A stretch of DNA of 6,233 bases from an uncultured Eubacteriales bacterium (GTDB taxonomy: Bacteria > Bacillota > Clostridia > Oscillospirales > CAG-272), in contig CAKRWK010000074.1 of assembly GCA_934417455.1 (NCBI GenBank), positions 1 through 6,233 on the forward strand, read 5' to 3'. The number at the start of each line of letters is the position of its first letter. Positions within the stretch are counted from its first letter, which is position 1. The notes beneath the pieces were generated by a model. The model was not told where the DNA came from. It saw only the letters and a list, made by a program, of their open reading frames with translations, and ran no database searches. The translations under genes were made by a program, and so were the position numbers. Shown in pieces: positions 5,941 through 6,233 of the stretch.

Positions 5941-5959
5941 TTGTCTTGTGACAGGACAA
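5941..5959. promoter_or_regulatory. Operator 1 upstream of the XRE gene
   Basis: The 19-base sequence TTGTCTTGTGACAGGACAA is a palindrome centred on 5950: TTGTC/GACAA outer arms and TGT/ACA inner arms all match. It covers the expected -35 position (5951-5956) of the XRE promoter. It resembles the second palindrome at 5990-6008, sharing TGTCTTGTG exactly. Such paired sites are typical of autoregulated XRE repressors; binding by this protein is inferred. Confidence 0.6.
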
Positions 5960-5970
5960 CATCCGTCGAT

Positions 5971-5979
5971 TGGTATGAT
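5971..5979 (+). promoter_or_regulatory. Extended -10 promoter of the XRE regulator gene
   Basis: TGG followed by TATGAT (5974-5979) is an extended -10 element. The -35 position 17 bp upstream (ACAGGA) is not a good match and is taken up by operator 1. A start near 5986 would give a leader of about 49 nt, with GAGG at 6023-6026 as the RBS. Confidence 0.55.
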
Positions 5980-5989
5980 AGCATAAAAA

Positions 5990-6008
5990 ATGTCTTGTGT
6001 CAAGACTT
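5990..6008. promoter_or_regulatory. Operator 2 in the XRE leader; alternatively a small bidirectional terminator-like hairpin
   Basis: GTCTTG (5992-5997), TGT, CAAGAC (6001-6006) is a perfect 6-bp palindrome centred on 5999, 49 bp from operator 1 and just after the predicted start. It is flanked by six A (5985-5990) and six T (6007-6012), so it also has the shape of a short terminator readable both ways. The shared sequence with operator 1 favours the operator reading, and it lies too near the predicted start to terminate that transcript. Confidence 0.55.
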
Positions 6009-6034
6009 TTTTCTGAAAAAGTGAGGAATACCGA

Positions 6035-6233
6035 ATGGCGAGAATTATCGACGGAACGTCATTTAATCTGATTGGCAGAAATCTGCGCAGGTTCCGTAAA
6101 ATGCGGCACATGAGTCAGCAGACGCTTTCCGAAAAACTGGAACTTCTCGGCGTGTACGTCTGTCGCGGTTCGGTGTCCCGCGTGGAGGACGGGAGTCGGA
6201 CGGTGACGGACAACGAACTGTACGCATTTTCCC
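6035..6233 (+). CDS. XRE-family helix-turn-helix transcriptional regulator, N-terminal part, runs off the right edge
   Basis: 66 codons are visible from ATG at 6035, preceded by GAGG (6023-6026) eight bases upstream. Residues 13-63 form an HTH_3/Cro-C1-type DNA-binding domain: IGRNLRRFRKMRHMSQ (13-28), then TLSEKLELLG, then VSRVEDGSRTVTD (47-59). The order, with the LLGVY linker and VSRVE recognition-helix end, matches a common Clostridia XRE subfamily usually reading ISRIE and VTDyEL. Whether there is a C-terminal sensor or protease-like domain cannot be seen. It is divergent from all other genes in the window, and two palindromes flank its promoter, suggesting it represses itself. Confidence 0.9.
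   Translation, partial: MARIIDGTSFNLIGRNLRRFRKMRHMSQQTLSEKLELLGVYVCRGSVSRVEDGSRTVTDNELYAFS

Noticed and set aside
5623..6111. N-terminal extension of the small minus-strand gene to a 252-residue protein
   Set aside because: The extension is low-complexity F/R/K-rich translation of AT-rich hairpin sequence and antisense to the XRE start, with better start evidence at 5622.

Overview
The window comes from a spore-forming Clostridia-type Firmicute. The best evidence is a partial spoIIR gene at the left edge, a gene restricted to endospore formers. The AAAGGA/GGAG-type ribosome binding sites and a small DUF6514-like gene, a family I associate with Clostridia, agree with this. Genes are fairly GC-rich and tightly packed, whereas the one large intergenic region (5623-6034) is AT-rich. 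I cannot name the genus.

Layout, left to right. Positions 1-506 (minus) hold the N-terminal 168 residues of SpoIIR, preceded by a 66-nt gap with a candidate sigma-F promoter. Positions 573-5259 (minus) hold a three-gene operon read right to left: ABC half-transporter A, ABC half-transporter B, then nagA. Both junctions are 4-nt ATGA overlaps. Half A has a degenerate ATPase site and half B has the consensus Walker B and H-loop residues, so together they look like a classical heterodimeric type IV ABC exporter. nagA encodes N-acetylglucosamine-6-phosphate deacetylase with all expected metal and catalytic residues. Upstream of the operon are an extended -10 promoter and a small 89-residue gene (5353-5622, minus) with its own promoter and RBS. 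Positions 6035-6233 (plus) hold the start of a divergent XRE-family regulator.

The least ordinary part is the 412-bp divergent intergenic region. Positions 5690-5925 consist almost entirely of six consecutive inverted repeats, one with arms matching at 18 of 20 positions and one with a GAAA tetraloop. To their right, two related palindromes (TGTCTTGTG... type) flank the extended -10 of the XRE gene, the geometry expected of an autoregulated repressor. The hairpin cluster could be an unannotated structured RNA or a DNA-level element; the sequence alone does not decide.

How the genes may work together: the XRE protein probably controls its own promoter. Whether it also controls the leftward genes is unknown. 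The exporter pair and NagA are translationally coupled, so they are probably made together, but the exporter substrate cannot be read from sequence. SpoIIR probably has its own sporulation-specific promoter, though no terminator separates it from nagA. I saw no tRNA, rRNA, CRISPR array, transposase or insertion sequence.
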